A stretch of 64,000 nt of DNA from Mesorhizobium loti (GTDB taxonomy: Bacteria; Pseudomonadota; Alphaproteobacteria; Rhizobiales; Rhizobiaceae): NCBI GenBank assembly GCA_014189435.1, contig CP050293.1, positions 1,865,001 to 1,929,000 on the forward strand, given 5' to 3'. A program made the position numbers and the translations under genes. A model generated the notes under the pieces. It was not told the DNA's origin. It saw only the letters and a program-made list of their open reading frames with translations, and ran no database searches. The stretch's first letter is position 1. Every line of letters starts with the position of its first letter. Positions 25,584-34,682 of this stretch are shown piece by piece.

Positions 25584-28106
25584 ATGCCTTTGCCGCTGGT
25601 GAGTCGCCAACAAATCATGCTTTTTCGATTGCTTCGCTTCATTTTGATCCTCGCGCTTATAGTTTCGGCGCCGCCTTCGTTCGACGCGATGGCGCAAGCA
25701 CTCGGCCAGGGCGCCGCCGGACTGATCACCGATCAGCAGAAAGTCATCCAGGGCCTGACGGCCAAGACTGACGATCTCGAAAAGAAAATACAGCAGGACG
25801 GGGAGGACGATGCCTCGCTGGTGGATATCCGCCTGCAACTGGAGGATCTCTCTCGCGCGGCGCTCACCAGTGCGCTGGCGTTTCGTTCGCGCCTCACCGA
25901 TATCAACAATCGGATCGAGATGCTGGGTGCGCCGCCGGCGGCCGGCCAGCCGCAGGAGCCTGACATCGTGACCGGCGAACGCCAGGCGCTGGCGTCGGAA
26001 AAGGCCGAGATCAACGCGGTCGTCGCCAGCGCGCAGAACCTGTCGATCCGCATCAGCGGGCTGATCGACAAGATCGGCAACATGCGCAGCGCGCTGTTCC
26101 GCAACCTTTTGACCAAGCGCTACGTGCTGTCCGATGCACTGAGCCCGCAGGTCTTCTCGGACGCCAGGGACGAATTCGGCAATTTCTACAAGGCGGTGTC
26201 GTCCTGGCTGAGCTTTGCGTTCAAGTTCAAGTTCCAGGCCATACTGGCGGCGACCTTCGTGGCGCTCGGGCTTGCCTTGGTGCTGCTGGTCGGCGGCAGG
26301 CGCCTGTTCGGGCGCGTGTTCGAAGCCGACCCCACCAATGAAGACCCGTCCTACCTCAGCCGCCTGTCGGTGGCCTTCTGGTCGACCTTGCTGCCGACCT
26401 TGGCGGTTGGCGCCTTTCTCGGCTCGACCATCTTCTTTTTCAACTATTACAACGTGTTGCGGGGAGATATTGGTCTCTTCCTCAATGCGCTGGCGACGGT
26501 CATCGGGGTGGTGTTCTGCGTCAACCGGCTGACCAATGCGGCGCTGTCGCCGCGGCTGCCGAACTGGCGCCTCATCCCGGTCGAAACGGGGCCGGCGCGC
26601 TGGCTGGTGCGCCTGGCCACCGCCATGGCCGTGGTCATCAGCGTCAACACCTTCCTGTCGATCATCAACGACAAGATGGGTTCGCCGCTGTCGCTGACCA
26701 TCGCCCGCAGTTTCGGCGCAACCATCATCGTCGGCGTCATCCTGATCCTGATGGCGATGCTGAGGCCGTTCAAGGCGCGTGACGGAAGCTGGCGGCCGTG
26801 GCCGGCATGGCTGCGCTACACATCGCTTGCGCTCGGTGTTTTCACCATCGTCGCCGCGCTGCTCGGCTATATCGGCCTTGCCTTGTTCGTCTCGCTGCAG
26901 GTGGTCGTTACCGGCACGGCGCTGATCACCGCCTATATCGGCTTCCTGTCGGCGCGCGCGATCGGCGAGGAGGGCGCTTTCGCCAACACCTCTGTCGGGC
27001 GCTGGCTGTCGGCCAATTCCAGCTACGAGGACACGGCACTCGACCAGCTCGGCCTTGTCGTCAGTGTCGCCATCAATCTGATGATCGTGCTGGTGTTCCT
27101 GCCGCTGATCCTGCTGATGTGGGGCTTCCAGCCCGGTGACATCGAGGCCTGGGCCTACAAGCTCGCAACCGGGATCAATATCGGCTCGGTGACGATTTCG
27201 GTCACCGGCATCCTTTCGGGCATCGTCGTCTTCGTCATCGGTTATTTCCTGACGCGCTGGTTCCAGGGCTGGCTCGACGGTTCGGTGATGGCGCGCGGCA
27301 AGGTCGATACCGGGGTGCGCAACTCGATCCGGCTGGCGGTCGGCTATGCCGGCGTCGCGCTTGCGGCACTCGTCGGTATCTCGGCGGCAGGCATCGACCT
27401 ATCCAGTCTTGCACTGGTCGCCGGCGCTCTTTCCCTCGGCATCGGTTTTGGCCTGCAGAATGTCGTGTCCAATTTCGTCTCCGGCCTGATCCTTTTGGCT
27501 GAGCGGCCATTCAAGGTCGGCGACTGGATCGTCGCCGGCGATGTCAGCGGAACGGTCAAGAAGATCAGCGTGCGCGCCACCGAGATCGAGACCTTCCAGC
27601 GGCAGTCGGTGATCCTGCCCAATTCGAACCTGATCAACAACGCCGTCGGCAACTGGACGCACCGCAACAAGCTCGGCCGCGTCGACATCAAGGTCGGCGT
27701 CGCCTATGGCAGCGACGTCAGCCGAGTCCATGCCATCCTGCTGGAGATCGCACGCAGCCACCCGCTGGTGCTGAAGAACCCGGAACCCTTCGTGCTGTTT
27801 TCCAATTTCGGCACGGCAGCGCTCGAATTCGAGATCCGCGTGTTCCTGGCCGATGTGATGAACGGCAACATCGCGCAGAACGACATTCGTTTTGCCGTCC
27901 TCGAAAAGTTTAGTGACGAGCACATCGAGATACCGTCGACGCCGCGCGCCGTCGTCGATGCCCACAAGCCCAAGGCCTGGCCGACCGACGACGACAAGAT
28001 CGAGGCCGACTTCGCTGAGCAGGAGCAGGCCAAGGTGGAAGCCGCGGCCGAAGCAAAACGAGCCGCCAAGACAGGGCGCAAGGTGCGCAAGCCCGATCCG
28101 GACTAG
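25584..28106 (+). CDS. Large MscS-family mechanosensitive channel with DUF3772-type N-terminus
   Basis: Up to 840 residues. A signal-like hydrophobic segment (FRLLRFILILALIVSAPPSF) is followed by a periplasmic coiled-coil region (about 45-195, LTAKTDDLEKKIQQDGEDD) typical of DUF3772 channels. About ten membrane helices come next. The MscS core starts around residue 620 with the pore helix VAGALSLGIGFGLQNVVSNFVSGLILL, then the cytosolic beta domain (ERPFKVGDWI) and a charged Ala/Lys-rich tail. It protects against osmotic downshift, which fits a cell that uses betaines as osmolytes. ATG 25584 or 25617 could be the start. Confidence 0.9.
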   Translation: MPLPLVSRQQIMLFRLLRFILILALIVSAPPSFDAMAQALGQGAAGLITDQQKVIQGLTAKTDDLEKKIQQDGEDDASLVDIRLQLEDLSRAALTSALAFRSRLTDINNRIEMLGAPPAAGQPQEPDIVTGERQALASEKAEINAVVASAQNLSIRISGLIDKIGNMRSALFRNLLTKRYVLSDALSPQVFSDARDEFGNFYKAVSSWLSFAFKFKFQAILAATFVALGLALVLLVGGRRLFGRVFEADPTNEDPSYLSRLSVAFWSTLLPTLAVGAFLGSTIFFFNYYNVLRGDIGLFLNALATVIGVVFCVNRLTNAALSPRLPNWRLIPVETGPARWLVRLATAMAVVISVNTFLSIINDKMGSPLSLTIARSFGATIIVGVILILMAMLRPFKARDGSWRPWPAWLRYTSLALGVFTIVAALLGYIGLALFVSLQVVVTGTALITAYIGFLSARAIGEEGAFANTSVGRWLSANSSYEDTALDQLGLVVSVAINLMIVLVFLPLILLMWGFQPGDIEAWAYKLATGINIGSVTISVTGILSGIVVFVIGYFLTRWFQGWLDGSVMARGKVDTGVRNSIRLAVGYAGVALAALVGISAAGIDLSSLALVAGALSLGIGFGLQNVVSNFVSGLILLAERPFKVGDWIVAGDVSGTVKKISVRATEIETFQRQSVILPNSNLINNAVGNWTHRNKLGRVDIKVGVAYGSDVSRVHAILLEIARSHPLVLKNPEPFVLFSNFGTAALEFEIRVFLADVMNGNIAQNDIRFAVLEKFSDEHIEIPSTPRAVVDAHKPKAWPTDDDKIEADFAEQEQAKVEAAAEAKRAAKTGRKVRKPDPD

Positions 28107-28282
28107 GGTGTATTGTGTTCAGCCGGCCCACCAACGGGCCGCTCGCAAACCGCCGAAAGCCAATTGCGGCATGAATGCGGCATTCAGTTGCGGTTCAGCT
28201 TCCATCTCATATAAGCTCCCATGCAAAGGCGAAAATGCCTTGCGAAATGCAACAGAGGCGGTGGGAACACCGATATTGCACC

Positions 28283-28546
28283 ATGTGGAAGTCTCTCGTC
28301 GCTGCCGTCGCCCTGGTCGCCGCCATCGGCTCGGCCCATGCCGCGAGCGCGGTCAACAAGGACGCCGAGACCCGCACGCTGGTCGTGACGGAGGGCGGCA
28401 GCAAGACCGAGCTCGCGCTGGCCGGAGGCGAAACGGTTGAGTTCTGCCAGAATGGCTGTTTCGTCACCTTGCCGAACGGCGACCTCGAAGCCCTGACCGG
28501 TTCGGAAACGGTCGAAATCTCGGGTGGCGTCGCCCGCATCAAGTAA
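28283..28546 (+). CDS. Small secreted protein of unknown function
   Basis: An 87-residue protein with a clear Sec signal peptide: MWKSLVAAVALVAAIGSAHAAS, predicted cleavage after AHA. The mature part (about 65 residues) is acidic, with a Cys pair in EFCQNGCFVT and a repeated 'G(S)ETVE' phrase (AGGETVEF and TGSETVEISGG). That suggests a small periplasmic beta-strand protein held by a disulfide. ATG 28283 has no strong ribosome site. A terminator follows directly, so it is probably monocistronic. I do not recognise the family well enough to give a function. Confidence 0.72.
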   Translation: MWKSLVAAVALVAAIGSAHAASAVNKDAETRTLVVTEGGSKTELALAGGETVEFCQNGCFVTLPNGDLEALTGSETVEISGGVARIK

Positions 28547-28564
28547 TTCCGACGGCATGACAGG

Positions 28565-28592
28565 AAAGGCCGGGCAATTTGCTCGGCCTTTT
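28565..28592 (+). terminator. Rho-independent terminator after the small secreted protein gene
   Basis: Stem AAAGGCCG (28565-28572) pairs with CGGCCTTT (28584-28591) around an 11-base loop and runs into TTTT. It lies 18 bases after the stop codon. The 28593-28771 stretch that follows holds no gene I can support. Confidence 0.8.
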
Positions 28593-28771
28593 ATCGTTTC
28601 CGGTAGCGATTGTTTAACAATGACGCCGGAAATACCACCGCGGCAGCCGTCTACAACCGGGCGTTTTAACGTTCGCTATGCCGTTCCCGGCTATACCAGC
28701 TTCAAGACGCCGAAACGCGGCGCGCAACGAGATCCGTTCTGCGGATCATACGCTGGCAGGGCAGGACGGAC

Positions 28772-30205
28772 ATGGATGCGCGGTCGGACAGGAACGCAAT
28801 ACCGCTTGCGGTCGATCTCGATGGCACGCTGATCGCGACCGACCTGTTGTGGGAAGGGCTGTTCATCCTTCTCAAGAAGAACCCGCTCTACATCTTCCTC
28901 GTGCCGTTCTGGGCCGCCGGCGGGCCGGCGCGGCTGAAGCAGGCGATCGCGCAGCGCATCGACATCGATCCGGCATCGTTGCCCTATCGCGAGGTGCTGC
29001 TTTGCCGCCTCCGCACCGAGCACGGCGAGGGGCGCAAGATCGTGCTGGCAACCGGTACGCCACGCAAGTTCGCGGACGCCATTGCTTCCCATCTCGGCAT
29101 TTTCGACCAGGTGCTGGCCACCGATGGCCTCGCCAATCTCACCTCGGGCAGGAAGCGTGCCTCGCTGATCGCGGCCTATGGCGATGGCGGCTTCGACTAC
29201 GCCGGCAACAGTCGCCATGACCTGCAGGTCTTCGACGCCGCGCGCAACGCGATTGTCGTCGCACCCGACCGCCATGCCGCGCGCTGGCAAGCAGCACATG
29301 GCGCCGAGACGATACCGGTGCCGAAGCCGACTTTGCGGACCATCGTCAAGATGCTGCGCGTGCATCAGTGGCTGAAGAATTCGCTGATCGCCGTGCCGAT
29401 GGTGCTCTCGCACGAATACTTCAACACCGACATGATCTGGGAATGCCTGCTGGCGTTCGTCTCATTCAGCGCGGTGGCGTCGGCGATCTATATCCTCAAC
29501 GATTTCTTCGATCTCGCGCTTGACCGCAAGCACCTCACCAAGCGCAACAGGCCGTTCGCCAGCGGCGCACTGTCGATCCCGTTCGGCCTCGGCGCGATCG
29601 TCGTGCTGTTGGCGATCGGCATCGGCACCAGCCTGTTCTTGCCAATCCAATTCCTCGGTGTGCTCGGCGGCTACATGGTCGTCACCACGGCCTATTCGCT
29701 GTCGTTCAAGCGCATGCTGCTGGTCGACGTGCTGACGCTTGCCGGCCTCTATTCGATCCGCGTGATCGCCGGTGCGGCGGCGACCGGCGTCGATGTCTCG
29801 TTCTGGCTGCTCGCCTTCTCGATCTTCTTCTTTCTGTCGCTGGCGCTGGTGAAGCGCTTCGTCGAACTGCGCACCACCGCCATTCCGCCTGGGGAGCGCA
29901 TTGCCGGGCGCGGCTATCGCACCGAAGACCAGGAGATCGTCGCCCAGGCCGGCATGGCCTCGGCCTTCTCCTCGGCGCTGGTTCTGGCGCTTTACATGGA
30001 CAGCGTCGCCGTGCGCGAGCTTTATCCGCATCCGTGGCTGATCTGGCCGCTGGCGCCGATCGTGCTTTATCTCACCATGCGCGTCTGGATCCTGGCACGC
30101 CGCAACGAGATGCATGACGATCCGGTCGTCTTCATTATCAGCGACTGGCGCAGCCAGATCGTGGTGCTGATCGGCGCGGTGATGCTGGTCATCGGGGGCT
30201 GGTAG
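28772..30205 (+). CDS. HAD-UbiA fusion; probable polyprenyl-phosphate phosphoribosyltransferase
   Basis: A 477-residue fusion. Residues 1-180 are a HAD-type hydrolase domain with nucleophile motif DLDGT (Asp15, Asp17) and ATGTPRKFA as motif II. Residues 190-477 are a UbiA prenyltransferase domain with about nine helices and the Mg-binding motif N243-D-F-F-D247-L-A-L-D251. The RNRPFASG segment is as in the Rv3806c/DPPR synthase group. In mycobacteria, UbiA joins PRPP to decaprenyl phosphate and a separate phosphatase removes the 5-phosphate. Here the HAD domain could do that second step in one protein, which is an inference. The DprE1-like gene starts 2 bases later, supporting the pathway. Confidence 0.85.
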   Translation: MDARSDRNAIPLAVDLDGTLIATDLLWEGLFILLKKNPLYIFLVPFWAAGGPARLKQAIAQRIDIDPASLPYREVLLCRLRTEHGEGRKIVLATGTPRKFADAIASHLGIFDQVLATDGLANLTSGRKRASLIAAYGDGGFDYAGNSRHDLQVFDAARNAIVVAPDRHAARWQAAHGAETIPVPKPTLRTIVKMLRVHQWLKNSLIAVPMVLSHEYFNTDMIWECLLAFVSFSAVASAIYILNDFFDLALDRKHLTKRNRPFASGALSIPFGLGAIVVLLAIGIGTSLFLPIQFLGVLGGYMVVTTAYSLSFKRMLLVDVLTLAGLYSIRVIAGAAATGVDVSFWLLAFSIFFFLSLALVKRFVELRTTAIPPGERIAGRGYRTEDQEIVAQAGMASAFSSALVLALYMDSVAVRELYPHPWLIWPLAPIVLYLTMRVWILARRNEMHDDPVVFIISDWRSQIVVLIGAVMLVIGGW

Positions 30206-30207
30206 GC

Positions 30208-31560
30208 ATGGCCATGGAGCGGTTCCCGAGCTTTGGCCTTGCCACACCGCCGGCGCCGTGCGCCATCGGTGCCGATGAGGCGATCACACTGCTGAAGGGC
30301 GGTCAGGCGAAGCCAGCGTCTTTGCTTGCCTATGGCAATGGCCGCTCCTACGGCGATTCCTGCCAGAACCAGGCCGGCGCGGTCGTCGATATGCGATCGC
30401 TGAACCGGATCCACGCCTTCAACGCCGAAACCGGTGTTCTCGAGGCGGATGCCGGCGTGCTGTTGTCCGACATCATCGCCCACGCTGCCCCTTACGGCTT
30501 CTTCCCGGCGGTCGTTCCAGGAACGCAGTTCGTTACGCTCGGCGGCGCCATTGCCAATGACGTGCACGGCAAGAACCACCACCGGCGCGGCACCTTCGGC
30601 TGCCATGTCGAAAGTTTCACGCTGCTCAGGTCCGACGGCAAGACCCATCGCTGCTCGGCATCGGGCAATGCGCGGCTGTTTGCGGCGACGATCGGCGGCA
30701 TGGGGCTGACCGGTCTCATCCTGTCGGCCTCGATCCGCCTGATGCGGGTTCCTTCCCTCGACATCGTCGAAAAGGCGACGCCGTTTCGCGATCTCGGCGA
30801 ATTTTTCGACCTGGCCGAGGCTGCCGATCAGGCCAATGAATACGCCGTTGCCTGGATCGACCAGTTGGCCGGCGGCCGCAACAGCGGTCGCGGGTTGCTG
30901 TTGTCAGGCAATCACGCCGAGCACGGCTCGCATGCCGCCTCGCGTGCCGGCGGCAATCTCTCGGTGCCGGTCCAGCCGCCGTTCAATGTACTCAACCGGC
31001 CGTTCCTGACTGCTTTCAACGCCGCCTATCGGTGGAAGAAGGGCAGGGCAACAGTGGCGCGCCAGACCGGATATCAGGGCTTCTTCTTTCCGCTTGACGG
31101 CGTGCGCGACTGGAACCGGCTTTACGGGCCGAAAGGGCTGTTCCAGCACCAGAGCGTGGTGCCGGAAGCGGCGGCGCGCGAGGCCGTGCCGGCACTGCTG
31201 GCGGCTGCAAGGCAAGCCGGGCAGGGCTCGTTCCTCACCGTGCTGAAACGCTTCGGCTCCATCCGCTCGCCGGCCCTGCTCTCGTTCCCGCGCCCCGGCT
31301 ACACGCTGACGCTGGATTTCCCCAACAGGGGGGCAGCGACGCTCGCCTTGTTGCGGGACCTCGATCGCATCGCGGTCGAGGCCGGCGGCGCGGTCAACCC
31401 CTACAAGGACGCCCGCATGGGCGCCGACGTCTTCGCTTCGTCCTTTGCCGAATGGCCACGGCTGGAGGCACTGCGCGATCCCGCCTTCATGTCTGATTTC
31501 TGGGCGCGGACGGCAAGGAAGCTGGACACGCGGCGAGGTGCGGTCGAGGCGGCGGAATAG
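30208..31560 (+). CDS. FAD-binding oxidase, decaprenylphosphoryl-ribose oxidase (DprE1)-like
   Basis: A 450-residue PCMH-type flavoprotein. The motifs GNGRSYGDSCQN, VVPGTQFVTLGGAIANDVHGKNHH and FGCHVESF align with mycobacterial DprE1, which oxidises the 2-OH of decaprenylphosphoryl-ribose. The Lys essential in DprE1 is kept (Lys400 in NPYKDAR). The position of the benzothiazinone-reactive Cys387 (NVCVDF in M. tuberculosis, from memory) is Thr368 here (TLTLDF). It follows the HAD-UbiA gene by 2 bases. The product should be the 2-keto intermediate of an arabinose-type lipid donor. Confidence 0.85.
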   Translation: MAMERFPSFGLATPPAPCAIGADEAITLLKGGQAKPASLLAYGNGRSYGDSCQNQAGAVVDMRSLNRIHAFNAETGVLEADAGVLLSDIIAHAAPYGFFPAVVPGTQFVTLGGAIANDVHGKNHHRRGTFGCHVESFTLLRSDGKTHRCSASGNARLFAATIGGMGLTGLILSASIRLMRVPSLDIVEKATPFRDLGEFFDLAEAADQANEYAVAWIDQLAGGRNSGRGLLLSGNHAEHGSHAASRAGGNLSVPVQPPFNVLNRPFLTAFNAAYRWKKGRATVARQTGYQGFFFPLDGVRDWNRLYGPKGLFQHQSVVPEAAAREAVPALLAAARQAGQGSFLTVLKRFGSIRSPALLSFPRPGYTLTLDFPNRGAATLALLRDLDRIAVEAGGAVNPYKDARMGADVFASSFAEWPRLEALRDPAFMSDFWARTARKLDTRRGAVEAAE

Positions 31561-31684
31561 ATAAAAATCGAGTAATTCTTGGTTACCGAATCGTTAAATC
31601 CACGATTCACTCAAAACATTCTTGTGGCTTCACGAAATGTTTGCGGGTTTGTAATAGGAAGCGTGAAGGGGTGGCTTGGAACAC

Positions 31685-32119
31685 ATGAAATACATCGTCT
31701 TCATTCTCTTTACGGTCATGACCAATGCTGCTGCACAGCTGATGCTGAAGCAAGGCATGATGTCGCTCGGGCCGATCTCGTTCGAGGGCGTCAATCCGCT
31801 CGTCAAGCTGTTGCAGATCGTCTTCAGCCCCTGGGTGTTTCTGGGCCTCTGCACCTTCGTCATCTCGATGGCCTCGCATCTCTATGTGCTGTCCAAGGTC
31901 GAGCTTTCCTTCGCCTATCCGTTCCTCAGCCTCGCCTATGTCGCTGTCGCCATCTTCGCCTATTTCGTCTTCCGCGAGGATCTCAATGGCTGGCGCATCG
32001 CCGGCATCGCCTTCATCTGCGTCGGAACGGTGCTGATCGCCCAAAGTGGGCGAGGGCATGAAGACCAGACGGCTTCCATCACGCCCGACAAGATCCAAGC
32101 AAACGAGACTGTTCGATGA
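31685..32119 (+). CDS. SMR/EamA-like small membrane transporter (candidate polyprenyl-P-sugar flippase)
   Basis: A 144-residue protein with four membrane helices. The N-terminus (MKYIVFILFTVMTNAAAQLMLKQG) looks like the small multidrug resistance family and the ArnE/ArnF-type flippases for undecaprenyl-phosphate sugars. ATG 31685 has GGA 5 bases upstream. The last four bases overlap the start of the SDR gene (ATGA). In this pathway context it could move the lipid-linked pentose across the inner membrane; that role is inferred. The 125 bases upstream contain AT-rich sequence that may hold a promoter. Confidence 0.72.
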   Translation: MKYIVFILFTVMTNAAAQLMLKQGMMSLGPISFEGVNPLVKLLQIVFSPWVFLGLCTFVISMASHLYVLSKVELSFAYPFLSLAYVAVAIFAYFVFREDLNGWRIAGIAFICVGTVLIAQSGRGHEDQTASITPDKIQANETVR

Positions 32120-33123
32120 GACATGTGATTTTCGGCGGTGACGGTTTCGTCGGCCGCCACCTTGCCCCGAAGCTTGTGGCCGATGGTGAAGAGGTTGTCG
32201 TCGCCGACATCGTCAAGAGCGACCTGCCGCATTACCGTAGCGTCCGCTTTATCCAATGCGACGTCACCGATCCGGCGTCGGTCGCCGCGGTTGGGCTCAA
32301 AGCCGACGACATGGTCTACAATCTGTCGGCCAAGATGCTGTCGCCGATCCAGGTGCGCGCCAAGCGGCACGATTTTTTCTTCCCGGTGAATTTCCATGGC
32401 ACCGAGCACATCATGCAGGCGATGGACAGAGCCGGCGCGGCCAAGCTTGTCCACTACACGACCGACATGATCTACGGCCACACGGTCACCCAGCCGATGA
32501 CCGAAGAACATCCGGTCGCGCCGCTTGGCGAGTATGGCTGGTCGAAGCAGAGGACCGAGGAACTGGCGGCCGAATGGCGCAAGCGCGGCATGTCGATCTC
32601 GCTGTTTCGTCCGCGCCTGATTATCGGTCCCGGCCGGCTTGGCATCCTGGAAAAGCTGTTCAAGCTGATCGACTGGAATTTTCCCGTGCCGATGATCGGC
32701 TCGGGCAAAAACCCGTATCAGTTCATTTCCGTTTTCGACTGTGCGGAAGCTGCCCGCGCGGCCTGGAAGGCCGGCGTGCCCAACGAGGCCTATAATCTCG
32801 GCTCACTCAACCCACCGCCGGTGAAGAAGCTGCTCGGCGACCTGATCAGGCACGCCGGCTCGAAATCGATCCTGATCCCGACACCGGGCTGGGCGGTCAA
32901 GCGCACGCTCGACCTGCTCGACCTGATGAACATGCCGATCATGGATCCCGAGCAATATCTGATTGCCGACGAGGAGTGCGTGCTCGACGTGTCCAAGGCC
33001 GGGCGTCAGCTCGGCTGGGTGCCGCAGTATCGCGACGAGGACATGCTGATCGCCGCCTACAGCGAGTACCGCGCCAAGAAGGCCGGTCACGCTGTCGCCA
33101 CCAAACATGTGCCCGCCGAATAG
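32116..33123 (+). CDS. NAD-dependent epimerase/dehydratase (extended SDR)
   Basis: A 335-residue extended SDR. The nucleotide motif is FGGDGFVGRHL at residues 6-16 (GxxGxxG). The active site is Tyr-x-x-x-Lys in EYGWSKQRTEE (about 137-141), with TTD for the catalytic Ser/Thr position. It starts inside the stop of the transporter gene. In mycobacteria the reductase DprE2, a classical SDR, completes the 2-epimerisation of ribose to arabinose. This extended SDR could supply that step or make another sugar modification. Which of the two cannot be settled from the sequence. Confidence 0.8.
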   Translation: MRHVIFGGDGFVGRHLAPKLVADGEEVVVADIVKSDLPHYRSVRFIQCDVTDPASVAAVGLKADDMVYNLSAKMLSPIQVRAKRHDFFFPVNFHGTEHIMQAMDRAGAAKLVHYTTDMIYGHTVTQPMTEEHPVAPLGEYGWSKQRTEELAAEWRKRGMSISLFRPRLIIGPGRLGILEKLFKLIDWNFPVPMIGSGKNPYQFISVFDCAEAARAAWKAGVPNEAYNLGSLNPPPVKKLLGDLIRHAGSKSILIPTPGWAVKRTLDLLDLMNMPIMDPEQYLIADEECVLDVSKAGRQLGWVPQYRDEDMLIAAYSEYRAKKAGHAVATKHVPAE

Positions 33124-33185
33124 CGGCTCGCAAAACAGCTTTCGTTGCGCCCGATCCTGGTCGTGCGTGCAGACAGGAGATTGAA

Positions 33186-34658
33186 ATGACCGTCATGGCC
33201 AAGCCCGAACAGACGAACGTGCGCACCATGGTCAGCGCGCCGTCGCTGTCGCCCGCCACCATCGCCAAGCCCGACCTGATCAGCGTCGAGCAGGCCAAGG
33301 CGATGGATGTCGCCCGTATGACCGACCTGTTCAAGGCGCATCTCAACCCCGGCCAGCTTCATTTCATGAAGCTGCTCGGCTTCCACAAGATCAAGATCGA
33401 GCGCGCCGAAGGCATGTTCTACATCGACCAGAATGGCCGCAAGATCCTCGATTTCTTCGGTGGCTTCGGCTCGCTGGCCTTCGGCCACAACCATCCGCGC
33501 ATTCTGGAAGCACGCAAGAAATTCCAGGAGGAGAAGCGCCAGGAAATCGCCATCGCCTTCATGTCGCAATACGCGGCCGCCCTTGCGCACAACATCGCCA
33601 AATGCTCGCCCGGCGATCTCGACATGGTGTTTTTGGGCTCGTCCGGCTCGGAAGCTATGGAAGCGGCGGTGAAGCTCGCCGAGCGCGCCGCCGGCCCGAA
33701 GCGGCCGAAGATCGTCTATGCCGAGAATTCCTTCCACGGCAAGACCAAGGGCGTGCTGGGCATCACCGACGGCCAGCTCTACCGCGCCGACTTCAAGATG
33801 GCGGACAACACGATCCGCATCCCGTTTGCCGACATCGAGGCGGTCGAGCGCCTGTTCCGTTCCGACCCGGAGGTCGGCGTCATCGTGCTGGAAACCATCC
33901 AGGGCGGCGGCGGCATCATCCAAGCAGAGGCGCAATACTGGCAGAAGCTGCGCGCGCTGTGCGACCAGTATGGCGTGCTGTGGGTCGCCGACGAAGTGCA
34001 GTGCGGCTATGGCCGCTCGGGCCGCTTCTATGCCTTCGAGCATTACGGCGTCATTCCCGACGTGACGGCGCTGGCCAAGTCGCTCGGCGCCGGCAAGGCG
34101 GCGGTCGGCGCGATGATTGCGCGGCGCGAGGTCTACATGAAGGCCTATGGCACGCCGAAGACGGCGATGATCCATGCCATGGCTACCTTCGGCGGCATGG
34201 GCGAGGCCTGCGTCACCTCGATCGAGGGGCTCAACGTGCTCTATGATGAGGGGCTGATCGACAATGCCGCCGTCACCGGCGACTATCTGCTGCAGCGGCT
34301 GCAGGTGCTCAGGGAAAAATACCCGAAGATCATCAAGGATGTGCGCGGCAAAGGCTTTATGGTCGGCCTGGAGTTCCACGACTTCTCGCAGACCTTACCG
34401 ATGGTGCTGCGGCCGATCGTCAGCGTGCTCGACGACAAGCTGAAGGGGTCGTTGTCGGGCTTCGTCGGCGCGCTGCTGTTGCGCGACTATGACGTGCTCG
34501 TCGCCTTCACCGAATACAACCGCAACGTCATCCGGCTCGAGCCGCCGCTGATCTGCCAGCGCGAGCATGTCGACCGCTTCGTCGATGCCTTCGACAGCCT
34601 GCTGTCGCGCGGCATCGTGGGAATCGTGAAGGATTTCGTCAAAAGCCAAGTCCGTTAG
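33186..34658 (+). CDS. Class III aminotransferase (aspartate aminotransferase family)
   Basis: A 490-residue PLP enzyme. ATG 33186 has AGGAGA at good distance. Motifs: GSSGSEAMEAAVKLAER (PLP phosphate), NSFHGKTKG, WVADEVQCGYGRSG with the PLP Asp, and the Schiff-base Lys in ALAKSLGAG. The N-terminus has about 75 extra residues before the fold. Class III enzymes include ornithine/GABA aminotransferases and glutamate-1-semialdehyde mutases. Its position inside a lipid-sugar locus is unusual; it may make an amino-alkyl or amino-sugar substituent, which is speculation. Confidence 0.85.
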   Translation: MTVMAKPEQTNVRTMVSAPSLSPATIAKPDLISVEQAKAMDVARMTDLFKAHLNPGQLHFMKLLGFHKIKIERAEGMFYIDQNGRKILDFFGGFGSLAFGHNHPRILEARKKFQEEKRQEIAIAFMSQYAAALAHNIAKCSPGDLDMVFLGSSGSEAMEAAVKLAERAAGPKRPKIVYAENSFHGKTKGVLGITDGQLYRADFKMADNTIRIPFADIEAVERLFRSDPEVGVIVLETIQGGGGIIQAEAQYWQKLRALCDQYGVLWVADEVQCGYGRSGRFYAFEHYGVIPDVTALAKSLGAGKAAVGAMIARREVYMKAYGTPKTAMIHAMATFGGMGEACVTSIEGLNVLYDEGLIDNAAVTGDYLLQRLQVLREKYPKIIKDVRGKGFMVGLEFHDFSQTLPMVLRPIVSVLDDKLKGSLSGFVGALLLRDYDVLVAFTEYNRNVIRLEPPLICQREHVDRFVDAFDSLLSRGIVGIVKDFVKSQVR

Positions 34659-34682
34659 AAACGAAGCCCGCTGAGTTCGACA

